A DNA stretch of 64,000 nucleotides, taken from the NCBI RefSeq assembly GCF_000585415.1, contig NZ_KK073876.1, positions 2,415,810 through 2,479,809 of the forward strand. The letters run 5' to 3'. The DNA is from Sphingomonas jaspsi DSM 18422. GTDB lineage: Bacteria; Pseudomonadota; Alphaproteobacteria; Sphingomonadales; Sphingomonadaceae. The translations under genes and the position numbers were made by a program. The notes below the pieces were generated by a model. The model saw only the letters and a program-made list of their open reading frames with translations, did not search any database and was not told where the DNA came from. Below, piece by piece: positions 8,444 to 17,645 of the stretch; the first letter of the stretch is position 1; every line of letters starts with the position of its first letter.

Positions 8444-8886
8444 AGGGCCACCCCCGCGGCGCGAAGGATCGCGACGGTCGCAATGCCGGATGCCATGAAG
8501 GTCGCCGTCGCGACCAGCGAGCGCTGCGACAGTCGGCTGACGCCGCACACGCCATGACCACTGGTGCACCCGCTGCCGAGCCTAGTGCCGAAGCCGACCA
8601 GCAGGCCGGCGACGATCACCGCCGGAAGCGGCACATAATCGAGGGGCCCGACCTTGCCACCAAGCAATGCAGCCACCAGCGCGCCGACGGGAAGTCCTAC
8701 CAGGAACATCCAGGCGCTGGAGCGCGACATGGTGCCGCCGCCGAGCCCAAGCCCGCGCGCGGCAATGCCGGAGACGCCCGCGATCCGGCCCGCACCGAGC
8801 AGCATGATCGCCCCGGCCAAACCGATCAGGACGCCGCCGACCAACCCGCCCAGCTGATCGGCCATCGGGAACCATGGAAGACTCAC
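8440..8886 (-). CDS. YeeE/YedE-family sulfur transport protein, first half
   Basis: A 148-residue membrane protein with the signature [18 protein letters not shown] near residue 100, in which two cysteines are conserved for sulfur transport. It begins with GTG at 8886, overlapping the dioxygenase stop as GTGA; an ATG seven codons later is an alternative. Translational coupling on both sides supports a stoichiometric pair with the following gene. Confidence 0.88.
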   Translation of the reverse strand: MSLPWFPMADQLGGLVGGVLIGLAGAIMLLGAGRIAGVSGIAARGLGLGGGTMSRSSAWMFLVGLPVGALVAALLGGKVGPLDYVPLPAVIVAGLLVGFGTRLGSGCTSGHGVCGVSRLSQRSLVATATFMASGIATVAILRAAGVAL

Positions 8887-9812
8887 AGCGCGTTCACCGG
8901 AATCTTGATGTAGCTCACCCCATTGTCCTCGGGGTCCGGAAGCCGCCCGCCGCGAATGTTGAGCTGCACCGACGGCATGATCAGCGCTGGCATCGACAAT
9001 GTCTTGTCGCGCGCCGTCCGCATCGCCACGAAGTCGTCTTCGCTGACGCCGTCATGGACATGGACGTTGCCGTCGCGCTGCAGGCCGACGGTGCTTTCCC
9101 AGGCATAATCGTCCCGGCCCGGCGCCTTGTAGTCGTGGCACATGAACAGCCGCGTTTCGCGCGGAAGATCGAGCAGTCGGCGGATCGATTGATAAAGCTC
9201 GCGCGCGCAGCCGCCCGGGAAATCGGTGCGGGCGGTGCCGTAATCGGGCATGAACATCGTATCGCCGACGAAGGCGGCGTCGCCGACGACATAGGCCATG
9301 TCGGCCGGCGTATGGCCCGGCACATGCAACGCCACCGCTTCAAGCGTGCCGATCCGGAAACGCTCCCCGTCGGCGAACAGATGGTCGAACTGCGATCCGT
9401 CGCGCTGGAAATCGGTCCCGGCGTTGAACACCTTCCCGAATACCTCCTGCACCCGGACGATATCCTTGCCGATGGCCAACTTCCCGCCCAGCTTCTCCTG
9501 CAGGTAAGGCGCTGCCGAAATATGGTCGGCATGGGCATGGGTCTCGATCACCCAAGCGACCTTCAGGCCCTTGGTCGTGACATAATCGACGATAAGGTCG
9601 GCGGAGCGGAAACCGGTGCGGCCCGACGCCTGGTCGTAATCGAGCACCGAATCAATAATGGCGGCTTCGCCCGTCGCCGCGTCATGGACGACGTAGCTCA
9701 CCGTATAAGTCGCCTCGTCGAAGAAACCGGCGATGGTCGGACGATTCGCCGGATCGGCAATCGCGGCTTCGACGACCGCTGTTGCGCCGTCGAGCGCAAG
9801 GTCGGCGGACAT
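8883..9812 (-). CDS. MBL-fold persulfide dioxygenase-like hydrolase (Blh/ETHE1 type)
   Basis: A 309-residue metallo-beta-lactamase-fold protein. The metal motif THAHADH is at residues 91-97, followed by [12 protein letters not shown], an Asp in [13 protein letters not shown] and a His in MCHDYKAP. Persulfide dioxygenases of this type oxidise glutathione persulfide to sulfite, using an iron site. The ATG at 9812 has AAGGAG upstream. It is the first gene of a five-gene operon with YeeE halves, DUF442 and TauE, so the pathway sulfide, persulfide, sulfite, export can be read from the order. No sulfide:quinone reductase or BigR regulator is adjacent. Confidence 0.9.
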   Translation of the reverse strand: MSADLALDGATAVVEAAIADPANRPTIAGFFDEATYTVSYVVHDAATGEAAIIDSVLDYDQASGRTGFRSADLIVDYVTTKGLKVAWVIETHAHADHISAAPYLQEKLGGKLAIGKDIVRVQEVFGKVFNAGTDFQRDGSQFDHLFADGERFRIGTLEAVALHVPGHTPADMAYVVGDAAFVGDTMFMPDYGTARTDFPGGCARELYQSIRRLLDLPRETRLFMCHDYKAPGRDDYAWESTVGLQRDGNVHVHDGVSEDDFVAMRTARDKTLSMPALIMPSVQLNIRGGRLPDPEDNGVSYIKIPVNAL

Positions 9813-9977
9813 GGCTACTCTCCTTAGGTCCCGGCTCACGGCCTTCGATTGATTGACATATAGGACGGGGCGTCCCCGCACGAAAGGCTGCCCCGCAAGC
9901 CGGCATCCATTAACGGCGGACCGGTATTTTCGAGAAAATCCTTACCGCGACGCCGCGTTTGACGTAGGACATCGGCC
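9813..9977. promoter_or_regulatory. Divergent control region, persulfide operon and leuC
   Basis: The 165-bp gap serves two divergent operons. A palindrome CGGGG-CGT-CCCCG (9866-9878) lies just upstream of a TATATG-like -10 for the minus-strand operon. A second inverted repeat, ATTTTC-GA-GAAAAT (9926-9939), lies about 40 bp before leuC. Both are only candidates for operators. Confidence 0.35.
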
Positions 9978-11396
9978 ATGTCCCGGCCGACGACGCTGTA
10001 CGAAAAAATCTGGGCCAGCCATCAGGTTGCACCAGTCCATGGCAACGACTGGCTGCTGTACATCGACCGGCACCTGCTCCACGAATTGACCAGCCCGCAG
10101 GCGTTCGACGGCCTTCGCCACGCGGGGCGGACGGTGCGTCGCCCGGAACTGACGCTGGCAGTGCCTGACCACAACGTCCCCACCCTTCATCGATCGCTTG
10201 GCACAGCCGGAATTGCCGATCCGGAAAGCCGCCTGCAAGTCGAGGCGCTTGAGCGCAATTGCGCAGAGTTCGGCATTACGCACATTCCGCTGACCCACCC
10301 TTCTCAGGGGATCGTCCATATCGTCGGGCCCGAGCTGGGCCTCACCCTGCCGGGCATGACCGTGGTATGCGGCGACAGCCATACATCGACCCATGGCGCG
10401 TTCGGCGCGCTGGCTTTCGGCATCGGCACCAGTGAAGTCGAACATGTCCTTGCGACCCAGACGCTGGTCCAGTCCAAGGCCAGAACCATGCGCATCCGTG
10501 TCGACGGCCGGCTTGGTCGCGGCGTCACGCCCAAGGACATCATCCTGGCGATCATCGGCCAAATCGGCACGGCCGGCGCCACCGGTCATGTCATCGAATA
10601 TGCGGGAGAAGCGATCGAGGCGCTGGACATGGCCGGTCGCATGACGATCTGCAACATGTCGATCGAAGCTGGTGCCCGCGCCGGGCTGATTGCGCCCGAT
10701 GAGAAAACGTTCGCCTGGCTCGAAGGCCGTGCACTCGTTCCGCAGGGCGCTGCGTTCGACGCTGCGTGCGGGATGTGGCGGACGCTGCGATCCGACCCCC
10801 AGGCAAGATTCGATCGCGACATTTCGATCGACGCGTCATCCATTGCGCCGATGGTCAGCTGGGGCACCAATCCCGAAGCCGTCACCACCGTCGAAGGCCA
10901 TGTTCCCGATCCGGACCGTATCGAGGATGCCTCGCGCCGCGAGCAGGTGGAGCGGATGCTCGCCTACATGGACCTGTCGCCGCGTCAGCCGATCGCCGGG
11001 CTGCCGATCGACCAGGTATTCATCGGCAGCTGCACCAACGCGCGGCTGGAGGACCTGCGCGCTGCCGCGGCCGTCGTCGACGGTGGCCGGGTGGCAGGCC
11101 ACGTCAAGGCGCTGGTGGTGCCGGGTTCGGGCCGGGTCAAGCTGGCCGCCGAAGCCGAAGGCCTGGACCGCATCTTCACCGACGCCGGTTTCGAATGGCG
11201 CGATGCGGGCTGTTCGATGTGCCTTGGCCTCAACGAAGACCGGTTGGCGCCGGGCAAGCGCTGCGCTTCCACCTCCAACCGCAATTTTGAGGGGCGGCAG
11301 GGACCGGGAGGTCGCACGCACCTGATGTCGCCGGCCATGGCGGCAGCAGCGGCCATTGCCGGGCGGATCGTCGATGTCAGGAGCTTCCGGCCATGA
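9978..11396 (+). CDS. leuC: 3-isopropylmalate dehydratase, large subunit
   Basis: Catalytic subunit of isopropylmalate isomerase in leucine synthesis, an aconitase-type 4Fe-4S enzyme. The cluster cysteines are at C352 (GSCTN), C412 and C415 (GCSMC). The motifs [21 protein letters not shown] and EHVLATQTL are typical of LeuC. Length is 472 residues, as expected. The stop overlaps the leuD start as ATGA, so the subunits are made together. Other leu genes are not in the window. Confidence 0.97.
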   Translation: MSRPTTLYEKIWASHQVAPVHGNDWLLYIDRHLLHELTSPQAFDGLRHAGRTVRRPELTLAVPDHNVPTLHRSLGTAGIADPESRLQVEALERNCAEFGITHIPLTHPSQGIVHIVGPELGLTLPGMTVVCGDSHTSTHGAFGALAFGIGTSEVEHVLATQTLVQSKARTMRIRVDGRLGRGVTPKDIILAIIGQIGTAGATGHVIEYAGEAIEALDMAGRMTICNMSIEAGARAGLIAPDEKTFAWLEGRALVPQGAAFDAACGMWRTLRSDPQARFDRDISIDASSIAPMVSWGTNPEAVTTVEGHVPDPDRIEDASRREQVERMLAYMDLSPRQPIAGLPIDQVFIGSCTNARLEDLRAAAAVVDGGRVAGHVKALVVPGSGRVKLAAEAEGLDRIFTDAGFEWRDAGCSMCLGLNEDRLAPGKRCASTSNRNFEGRQGPGGRTHLMSPAMAAAAAIAGRIVDVRSFRP

Positions 11397-12031
11397 CGCC
11401 CTTCACGACACTGATCGGGATCGCCGCACCGCTGCCGATCGCCAATGTCGATACCGACCAGATCATTCCGAGCCGCTACCTGAAGGGGGTGACGCGCAAC
11501 GGGCTGGGCGAGGGCCTGCTGGCACCGCTCCGTTACGACGAGGATGGTGCCGAGCGACCCGAGTTCATCCTCAATCGTCCCCCATGGCGAAACGCGAAGA
11601 TTCTTGTCGCCCGCGACAATTTCGGCTGCGGGTCGAGCCGCGAACATGCGCCTTGGGCACTGGCAGGCTTCGGCATCGGCGCGATCCTGGCCCCCAGTTT
11701 CGCCGACATTTTCTACAACAATTCGATCAAGAACGGCCTGTTGCCTGCGATCCTTGAGGCAGAGGCGATCGAACGATTGTTGGCGCTGGTCGCCGACCCG
11801 CAATCCGCGACGCTGAGCGTCGATCTCACGCGGCGCGTCGTCACCGACGTCGCGGGCCGCGAATATCGCTTCGACATTTCCGACGACCGCCGCGATGCCC
11901 TGTTGAGCGGGCTCGACGATATCGGTCGTTCGCTGGCAGCGATCGAGGCCATCGACACGTTCGAACGGCGGCACCTGGCGCAGGTGCCGCCTATCCCGTC
12001 CTGGCCCGAACTAGAAAGCCGTCTGGGCTAG
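11393..12031 (+). CDS. leuD: 3-isopropylmalate dehydratase, small subunit
   Basis: The 212-residue swivel subunit of isopropylmalate isomerase. It has [15 protein letters not shown] at the N-terminus, the [16 protein letters not shown] substrate-binding block in the middle, and NSIKNGLLP. The start overlaps leuC by four bases. Its end overlaps the end of the convergent TonB receptor gene by four bases, so no room remains for a separate terminator. Confidence 0.97.
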   Translation: MTPFTTLIGIAAPLPIANVDTDQIIPSRYLKGVTRNGLGEGLLAPLRYDEDGAERPEFILNRPPWRNAKILVARDNFGCGSSREHAPWALAGFGIGAILAPSFADIFYNNSIKNGLLPAILEAEAIERLLALVADPQSATLSVDLTRRVVTDVAGREYRFDISDDRRDALLSGLDDIGRSLAAIEAIDTFERRHLAQVPPIPSWPELESRLG

Positions 12032-14598
12032 AACTTCACCCCGACTTCTACCCCGACCTGCCGCCGCGTGCCCGGCGACAGGAAGGATCCGCCGAATTCG
12101 ATCGCCGGGATGACTTCGGCAAGCCACTTCTTGTCGAGCGCATTGTCGGCGAAGGCGGTCACGCTCCAGCGGTCGGTTTCCAGTCCCAGCCGCAAGTTGA
12201 GGACCCCGAACTTGTCGCGCCGGTTGACGTCATATTTGGCGTTACCGACGAACGCCGGAAGCCCCAGCGCGCTGATCGGCAACAGGGCCGAGAACAGCGT
12301 GGGCCGCTCGTCGCCCTGGACCGTGTGGAACCAGGTCGGGCCGGTGATACGATAATCGGCCCGGGCGACGAGGTTGGCGAAGCTGCCCAGCCGCTGCGTC
12401 AACTGCGTCCCGAGGTTGATCGTGTAATCGGCGGTGTAGGGCGACTTGTTGCCGACCGTGTAGGGACGCGAACGGTTCTTCTTGATCTCGCTGTCGGTGA
12501 CGTTGACCGATCCGAAGATGCTCCAGCCCGGCAGCGGCTTGGCGTTGAGGTTCAGTTCCACCCCCTTAACGTCGACCCGGTCGATGTTCGACACGACGCG
12601 CAGAAGGCCGAAGCTGCCGACGAAGAATTCGAAGAACTGCATGTCGGTGATGCGGGTGTAATAGCCGGCAAGGTCGTAGGTCAGCTTGCCGTTCAGGAAG
12701 CTGCCCTTGATGCCTGCTTCAAACGCGCTCGACCGTTCCTTGCGGAACTGGTCGTCGATCGACACGACATCCCCCGCCGTCGGGCCCAGCGCATTGTTGT
12801 TGAAGTTGGCGTCGATGATTGCCGAGGAGCCACTGTTGTTGAACCCGCCCGATTTGAAGCCGATGCCCCAGTTGGCATAGATGTTGGTCGTGCTGTTGGG
12901 GCGGAAACTGACGTTGATCTTGGGCTCCAGCTGACGGAACGTCTTTTTCTGGTCGGGGATCGCGCCGCTGACCTGCCCGGGATTGAGCGGGCCGCCAAGG
13001 ATCGGGTCGGTGACCAGCGGTACCCGGTTCGACACCTGGCGCGCTTCGATGTCGTAGCGCAGCGCAAGCCCGAGCTTGAATTGGTCGCTGGGCTTCCAGT
13101 CGACCGATCCGAAACCGGCGTAGACGTTGGTCGTGAAGCGATCGGCGAACAGCTGGCTGGTGGGATTGGAGGTCGAGGGATCATTGTACAGGTTCCTGAT
13201 CACCCCTGACCCCAGATCCGCGCCGAGCGACACGGCGACCAGCCGGTTGATGTGCAGATAGTATGCGCCCAGCTGCCATTGGACCGGCGACGCCGTATCC
13301 GACGCCAGTCGCACTTCCGCGCTCCAGTCGGTCTGGTTGCGGACCTGATACTGGGTGCCGTCGCACGTGGTCGGGGAATAGGGTCCGAAGGTCGATCCGT
13401 TGGCTGGCGCGAAGATGAAGGGCACCGGGATTTGCCCGATGAACCCGGGCTGGTTGACCGGGAATCCGGTCAGTGCCGCCGTCGATGCGAAGCAGGCGTT
13501 GGACACGGCGGTGTTAGTCGGGTTGGCGGGGACACCCAACGCAGGGGCGATATAGCGCGCGAAGTCGGCCGACGTACCGTCTGCGACCAAATTCTGTTTC
13601 ACATTCGAATAGAGCGCCCAGGCGGTCAGCTTGGTGGCGCCGAAATCATGTTCCAGCTTGGCCGACGCTTCGTACGTCTTCTGGTCGTTGGTCGGCCTGA
13701 TGTTGCTGTAGAAGTTGAACGGATGGTCGTTGACGTCTTCGTAGAAGGCCGGATTGACCGCCGCGAAGTTAGGCAGGTGGAAGGCGGCGTTGAAGGCAAT
13801 CGACGCACCGTCGAAGCGGGCGAAACGGGCCTTGAAGTCCAGTTCCGTATTGGGTCCGGCCTGCACCACCAGCCGCCCGTCGATGCCGTAGATCTTGCTG
13901 TCGTCGACGCAGTGACAATCGAGGAAGAAGTTGCGGTAGAAGCCATCGCTTTTCTTGTAATTGGCCGAAATGACGATGCCGGCATCGTTGCTGATCGGCC
14001 CTGCCGCATAGCCGCGCAGCGCCCATGTGCCCTGCTCGGCGAACGTGCCCGTGACTGCGCCGGTCATACGGTCGCCGGGCTTGATGGTGCTGAGCACGAT
14101 CGCGCCGGCAGCCGCGTTGCGACCGTAAAGCGCGCCCTGCGGCCCTTTCAGGATTTCGACCTGGCGAAGCGTTCCCTGCACTTCGTTGAGCTGGGCCGTG
14201 TTGGTCTTGAGGATGCCGTCGACGACAAGCGCGACCGAACTTTCCGCGTCGCGCGCGCCGTTGATGCCGCGAATGTTGATCTGGGTGTCGCCACTTTCCG
14301 CCGTCCCGGTGACGATGGTCACGCCCGGGGTCAGCGCGACGAAATTTTCGGCCTTCACCACGCCGGTCTTGGCCAGCGTGTCGGCCGACAGCACCGTCAC
14401 CGATGCCGGAACGTCAAGCAACCGTTCGTTCTGGCGACGCGCCGTCACGATGATGTCGGCAGGCGATTCGTCGGCCGGCGGCTGGGCTGCCGGTGCCGGT
14501 TCGGAAGGCGCGGCGTCCTGCGCGAAGGCCGGCGTTGCAACGATTGCGATCCCTGCGCAGCCCGCGATCAGGCCCGCCCGTCTTGCCACCCTGTTCAT
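12028..14598 (-). CDS. TonB-dependent outer membrane receptor
   Basis: An 856-residue receptor. A signal peptide (about 1-25, ending AFA) is followed by a Pro/Ala linker and a plug domain that begins DIIVTARRQNERLLDVP, the pattern common in sphingomonad receptors. A large beta-barrel follows and ends in VGVEVGVKF with the terminal Phe needed for outer membrane insertion. The ATG at 14598 has GGAGGA upstream. It is 35 bp downstream of an NTF2-like gene and appears to be the last gene of a four-gene operon. It probably imports the substrate of the adjacent catabolic cluster; the ligand is unknown. Confidence 0.93.
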   Translation of the reverse strand: MNRVARRAGLIAGCAGIAIVATPAFAQDAAPSEPAPAAQPPADESPADIIVTARRQNERLLDVPASVTVLSADTLAKTGVVKAENFVALTPGVTIVTGTAESGDTQINIRGINGARDAESSVALVVDGILKTNTAQLNEVQGTLRQVEILKGPQGALYGRNAAAGAIVLSTIKPGDRMTGAVTGTFAEQGTWALRGYAAGPISNDAGIVISANYKKSDGFYRNFFLDCHCVDDSKIYGIDGRLVVQAGPNTELDFKARFARFDGASIAFNAAFHLPNFAAVNPAFYEDVNDHPFNFYSNIRPTNDQKTYEASAKLEHDFGATKLTAWALYSNVKQNLVADGTSADFARYIAPALGVPANPTNTAVSNACFASTAALTGFPVNQPGFIGQIPVPFIFAPANGSTFGPYSPTTCDGTQYQVRNQTDWSAEVRLASDTASPVQWQLGAYYLHINRLVAVSLGADLGSGVIRNLYNDPSTSNPTSQLFADRFTTNVYAGFGSVDWKPSDQFKLGLALRYDIEARQVSNRVPLVTDPILGGPLNPGQVSGAIPDQKKTFRQLEPKINVSFRPNSTTNIYANWGIGFKSGGFNNSGSSAIIDANFNNNALGPTAGDVVSIDDQFRKERSSAFEAGIKGSFLNGKLTYDLAGYYTRITDMQFFEFFVGSFGLLRVVSNIDRVDVKGVELNLNAKPLPGWSIFGSVNVTDSEIKKNRSRPYTVGNKSPYTADYTINLGTQLTQRLGSFANLVARADYRITGPTWFHTVQGDERPTLFSALLPISALGLPAFVGNAKYDVNRRDKFGVLNLRLGLETDRWSVTAFADNALDKKWLAEVIPAIEFGGSFLSPGTRRQVGVEVGVKF

Positions 14599-14633
14599 TC
14601 CTCCAGCCCTCCTGAAACGGCGGGTGCCCTGCC

Positions 14634-15032
14634 TCAGACCAGCACGTTGGCCCCGCTCATGTAGACGTAAACCTCTTGGAAGCGGCCCTCGCGGATCCGC
14701 CAGAAATTGGTGTTGAACAGGCGCGTGACGCTGCCGTCCGCTGCGGTCAGCACGGCTTCGAAGCAGGCCGATATCCGGCCATTCGCCTCGTCTACCGTGC
14801 AAGTGAAATCCTTGTGGACGATGGTGTCGTAGGCGCCGAAGAAATCGACGAACATGCGCCGGATGGCATCCTTGCCGGCATGCCGCGTGAAGCTGGACTG
14901 GACGCAGAACAAGGCTTCGTCGTTGAAGCAGGCCAGCGTCTCGTCGAGCCGCTTGGCATCGACATTGCCGAAATAGGTCTTGGTCGCCAGCTCGACCAGC
15001 TCGTCGCGGGACAAAGTGGGCTCATACTGCAT
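14634..15032 (-). CDS. NTF2/SnoaL-like domain protein A
   Basis: A 132-residue protein with the cone-shaped NTF2-like fold pattern: an N-terminal helix with YFGNVDAKRLDETLACF, then a beta-sheet ending in FQEVYVYMSGANVLV. Members of this fold are small isomerases, hydratases or dehydratases, or only bind ligands. The ending VYVYMSG is shared with the neighbouring gene, so the two are paralogues and could form a heterodimer. The start overlaps the upstream stop as ATGA. Confidence 0.8.
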   Translation of the reverse strand: MQYEPTLSRDELVELATKTYFGNVDAKRLDETLACFNDEALFCVQSSFTRHAGKDAIRRMFVDFFGAYDTIVHKDFTCTVDEANGRISACFEAVLTAADGSVTRLFNTNFWRIREGRFQEVYVYMSGANVLV

Positions 15033-15463
15033 CAGGCGTCTCCCGGCTGCAGCAGGTTGGTCCCGCTCATGTAGACGTAGACCCGGTGGAACAGCCGGTC
15101 CTTCAGGTAGAAACGATTGCAGTTTTCATAGCGCAGCTCGCTTCCGCCCTGCGGCGTGATCAGCACCGTGAATTGCGAATTGATACTGTTTGTCGCCGGG
15201 TCGCCGGTATGGACGAAATTGCCGTGCCAAATGTCGCTGAAGTCGGTGAAGAGCTTCCGGAACATGGCGGCAATGCCCTCGTCACGGCCCTGGTGGACGG
15301 TCATCGACGTCACTTCGGTCAACGTTGCGTCGGGAGTGAAGCAGTTGAGGACCTGGGTCAGGTTCTTGTTGTCGACGCCGTCGAAGTAGCGCTTGGTGAC
15401 GATGTCGACATAGAAGGGATAGGGCAGCGGCGTTTGACCCGGCCCGGCTTCGTTCCAGCTCAT
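15032..15463 (-). CDS. NTF2/SnoaL-like domain protein B
   Basis: A 143-residue paralogue of the next gene. It has YFDGVDNKNLTQVLNCF, parallel to the YFGNVDAKRL block of its partner, and ends RVYVYMSGTNLLQPGDA. The ATG at 15463 has GGAGAGG upstream and overlaps the racemase-fold stop as ATGA. Tight coupling with a racemase-fold enzyme suggests it acts on the same small molecule. The exact reaction cannot be told from the sequence. Confidence 0.82.
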   Translation of the reverse strand: MSWNEAGPGQTPLPYPFYVDIVTKRYFDGVDNKNLTQVLNCFTPDATLTEVTSMTVHQGRDEGIAAMFRKLFTDFSDIWHGNFVHTGDPATNSINSQFTVLITPQGGSELRYENCNRFYLKDRLFHRVYVYMSGTNLLQPGDA

Positions 15464-16203
15464 GCCCAACCTCTCCTGATATCCGCATCCTTGCCCACTT
15501 CGGGCGAAGGAAAGGCTTTCTTGCTGTGGGTGAGGCCAAGCCCGATCAGAAGCTCGAGCTGCTTGTAGGCAACCTGGCCCGGGTTGATCACCGGCACGCT
15601 GAGTTCGCGGGACAGATAGGCCGCGGACTGGTGCATGGTCGTGGACCCGAGCACGATGACGTCCGCGCCGTCTTCGGCAATCGCCGCTTCGGCCTCGGCC
15701 TTCAGCTTGGCGAAAATGACTTCTTCCTTGCCTGCCAGCAGCTCGGTGACGTCGGGCCGCGTCTTGATAGAGCGCAGCGAAGCGACACGGTCCCACCAGC
15801 CATAATCGGTCAGCGTCTTTTCGTAGAGCGGGAACCATTCGTCCCACATGGTCAGCACGGTGAAGTGCTTGCCCAGCATCATCGCCGTCGCGAACGCAGC
15901 CTCGCCCGGGCCGACCACCGGAATGGACAGGCGGGAACGCAGGGCGCGCAGCCCGCTGTCGCTGACCGTATCGATCAGCACGCCGGCATAGCCTTCCTCT
16001 TCCGCCGAGATGCCGGCCTGGAACACACTCCATTCCATCAGCAGCATGTCATGGTAGCTGTCGCCGAGCGCCGCCCCCCATTTGATCGCAGCGAATTCGG
16101 GCTGAAAACCGGGCGCGACGAAATCGGCCGGAAGCTGGGCAGCGCGATTGGCGACGCCCGCGTCGTCCATCGGGATGGGGACGATCACCTTGATGCGCTT
16201 CAT
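15460..16203 (-). CDS. Asp/Glu/hydantoin racemase-fold protein lacking both catalytic cysteines
   Basis: A 247-residue protein of the aspartate/glutamate racemase superfamily, which includes hydantoin racemase, maleate isomerase and arylmalonate decarboxylase. The two half-sites are recognisable: LIDTVSDSGL (residues 77-85) and VIVLGSTTM (182-190). The usual catalytic Cys of each half is Thr79 and Ser187 here. Either the chemistry differs (for example a lyase or a one-base reaction) or it is a binding protein. The ATG at 16203 is the first of a four-gene operon, and a TGTATACA palindrome lies 37 bp upstream. Confidence 0.83.
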   Translation of the reverse strand: MKRIKVIVPIPMDDAGVANRAAQLPADFVAPGFQPEFAAIKWGAALGDSYHDMLLMEWSVFQAGISAEEEGYAGVLIDTVSDSGLRALRSRLSIPVVGPGEAAFATAMMLGKHFTVLTMWDEWFPLYEKTLTDYGWWDRVASLRSIKTRPDVTELLAGKEEVIFAKLKAEAEAAIAEDGADVIVLGSTTMHQSAAYLSRELSVPVINPGQVAYKQLELLIGLGLTHSKKAFPSPEVGKDADIRRGWA

Positions 16204-16239
16204 GCCGGTCGCGAAGCCCCTTTCGATTCGACGGTGTAA

Positions 16240-16247
16240 TGTATACA
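16240..16247. promoter_or_regulatory. TGTATACA palindrome, putative GntR operator 1
   Basis: The perfect 8-bp palindrome lies in the 87-bp gap between the racemase-fold operon and the divergent GntR gene. The same core occurs at 17632-17639 in the other divergent region of the cluster. GT...AC palindromes are typical of FCD-type GntR regulators. Both the leftward operon and the regulator itself are therefore likely under its control. Confidence 0.6.
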
Positions 16248-16290
16248 AAACGATAGCGTCAAGGCAGTTGCCGATGATGGGGAAGTCGCT

Positions 16291-16959
16291 ATGGACAGGG
16301 GCATGTCACGCGCATCCGACCGGGCCTATTCCGAAATCCGCAGCCTGATCCTGTCGGGTGACGTTCCGCCCGGTGCTCCGCTTCGCGAAGAACAGCTGGC
16401 GGAACTTTGCGGCGTGTCGCGAACACCTGTCCGCGACGCGCTCCGGCGCCTGGAGGCTGAACTTTATGTCGTGCGCAGCGAGAGCCAGCGCACATTCGTT
16501 GCCGAATGGAGCCGGGAAGACGTCAACGAGATGTTCGCGTTGCGGGCGATGCTGGAAGCCCATGCCGCCCGCCGCGCCGCGGAACGCATGGACCCGGACC
16601 ACCTCGCCGCGCTCGAGCGGTGTCACCGGGAAATGGAGAAGGCGGTCTTCCAACGCGTGCCGGACGTCGTAGCTTTCCTCGACCGAAACCGTGACTTCCA
16701 TGCCGCGATTATCGAAACCGCCAGTTCGCCGCGCCTAACGGCAACGCTGGCGACCCTTGTCGAACAGCCGATCGTTCGGCGCACCGCAATGCATTATGGC
16801 CGCGAGCAGCTGGAGCAATCGGTCAACGAACATCGCGAACTGCTTCGCGCCTTCACCGCCCGCGACGGCGAATGGGCGCATGCGGTGATGACCGGTCACA
16901 TCCGCCGCGCTTTCCACGCCTTTACCGCGAGTTGGGATCAGGTCAGCGAAGCGAAATAG
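16291..16959 (+). CDS. GntR-family (FCD) transcriptional regulator
   Basis: A 222-residue regulator. The N-terminal winged helix (about 8-75) shows AYSEIRSLILSGDVPPGAPL and ELCGVSRTPVRDALRRLEAE, the GntR recognition helix. The C-terminal all-helical FCD domain (about 85-215) contains the metal-binding histidine pattern FHAAIIE, NEHRELL and GHIRRAFH. These regulators usually sense a carboxylic acid of the pathway they control. It sits inside the catabolic cluster and is the obvious candidate to bind the two TGTATACA sites. Its 3' end overlaps the convergent hydrolase gene by 22 bp. Confidence 0.93.
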   Translation: MDRGMSRASDRAYSEIRSLILSGDVPPGAPLREEQLAELCGVSRTPVRDALRRLEAELYVVRSESQRTFVAEWSREDVNEMFALRAMLEAHAARRAAERMDPDHLAALERCHREMEKAVFQRVPDVVAFLDRNRDFHAAIIETASSPRLTATLATLVEQPIVRRTAMHYGREQLEQSVNEHRELLRAFTARDGEWAHAVMTGHIRRAFHAFTASWDQVSEAK

Positions 16960-17582
16960 TCGCGCATTTGCGCCGCGGTCACGATGTCCGCATATTTGGC
17001 ACCGAGGTCGAACAGATTGGCCTCGTGAATGCGTTCGTCACGATCGCCGCATGCATCGCGCACGACCAACGGCGCAAAGCCGTGGCACAGCGCGTCGAGC
17101 GCGCTGGCCCGCACGCAACCCGACGTCGTAAGGCCTGTGACCACAACCGTGTCGACGCCCATGGCATGAAGTCGATCGGCCAGGTCGGTCCCGAAAAATG
17201 CGCTGGGGAATTGCTTGGTGACGACGATGTCGCCGTCCATCGGCGCCAGTTCCTCGGTGAAGTTGCCGAGCGGATTGCCGACCTCCCAGCAGGCCAGTCC
17301 GGCAATCTTCTGGCGAAACAGGCGTGCCGGCTCGGCCTGGCGATCGCGCGGATATTCAACCCGCGTGAAGACCAGCGGGATGCCGTGTGCGCGGGCGTCG
17401 TCGGCAAGCCGCGCCGCTTCGGCGCGAGCCGATTCCACCGGCGCGCGAAGCGGCGACCCGTCCTCGAAATAACCGCGAGCAAAATCGACCAAGAGAAGGG
17501 CCGGGCGGCGCCCCCAGGGCAGGCTGCCGCCGAAACCGCTGGCGGCGTAGTCGCTGTCGATGTCGTCGCCGTGCGCGCTCAT
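16938..17582 (-). CDS. Isochorismatase-family cysteine hydrolase
   Basis: A 214-residue hydrolase with the family triad Asp33 (LLVDFARGYF), Lys123 (VVTKQFPSAF) and Cys156 (TGLTTSGCVRAS). The family includes N-carbamoylsarcosine amidase, maleamate amidase and nicotinamidase, which split C-N bonds. Next to HyuA/HyuB and a racemase-fold protein, an amidase of an N-carbamoyl or maleamate-like intermediate is a reasonable guess. The gene is divergent from the HMG-CoA-lyase-like gene, with a palindrome in the 63-bp gap. Confidence 0.9.
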   Translation of the reverse strand: MSAHGDDIDSDYAASGFGGSLPWGRRPALLLVDFARGYFEDGSPLRAPVESARAEAARLADDARAHGIPLVFTRVEYPRDRQAEPARLFRQKIAGLACWEVGNPLGNFTEELAPMDGDIVVTKQFPSAFFGTDLADRLHAMGVDTVVVTGLTTSGCVRASALDALCHGFAPLVVRDACGDRDERIHEANLFDLGAKYADIVTAAQMRDYFASLT

Positions 17583-17629
17583 CCGTCCTGCCTGATGATT
17601 TCCCGGGCGCTATACAAGCCCCATCCGCA

Positions 17630-17641
17630 TTTGTATACAAA
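17630..17641. promoter_or_regulatory. TTTGTATACAAA palindrome, putative GntR operator 2
   Basis: A perfect 12-bp palindrome ends four bases before the ATG of the lyase-like gene and about 48 bp before the divergent hydrolase gene. A weaker match (CTATACAAG) lies at 17610-17618. The position would block both promoters when bound. No clear Shine-Dalgarno sequence is seen between operator and ATG, so the rightward transcript may have a very short leader. Confidence 0.6.
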
Positions 17642-17645
17642 CCGC

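Noticed and set aside
12325..14664. Plus-strand open frames within the TonB receptor gene
   Set aside because: They are antisense shadows; the receptor on the minus strand has signal peptide, plug and barrel in one frame.
14634..15463. One NTF2-like gene broken into two by a frameshift
   Set aside because: Each half has a full NTF2-like domain with its own start, ribosome-binding site or coupling, and they align with each other as paralogues.
16872..17645. Apparent N-terminal extension that would fuse extra sequence to the HMG-CoA-lyase-like protein
   Set aside because: The extension is antisense to the isochorismatase gene and has no domain; the lyase family begins at the ATG at 17646.
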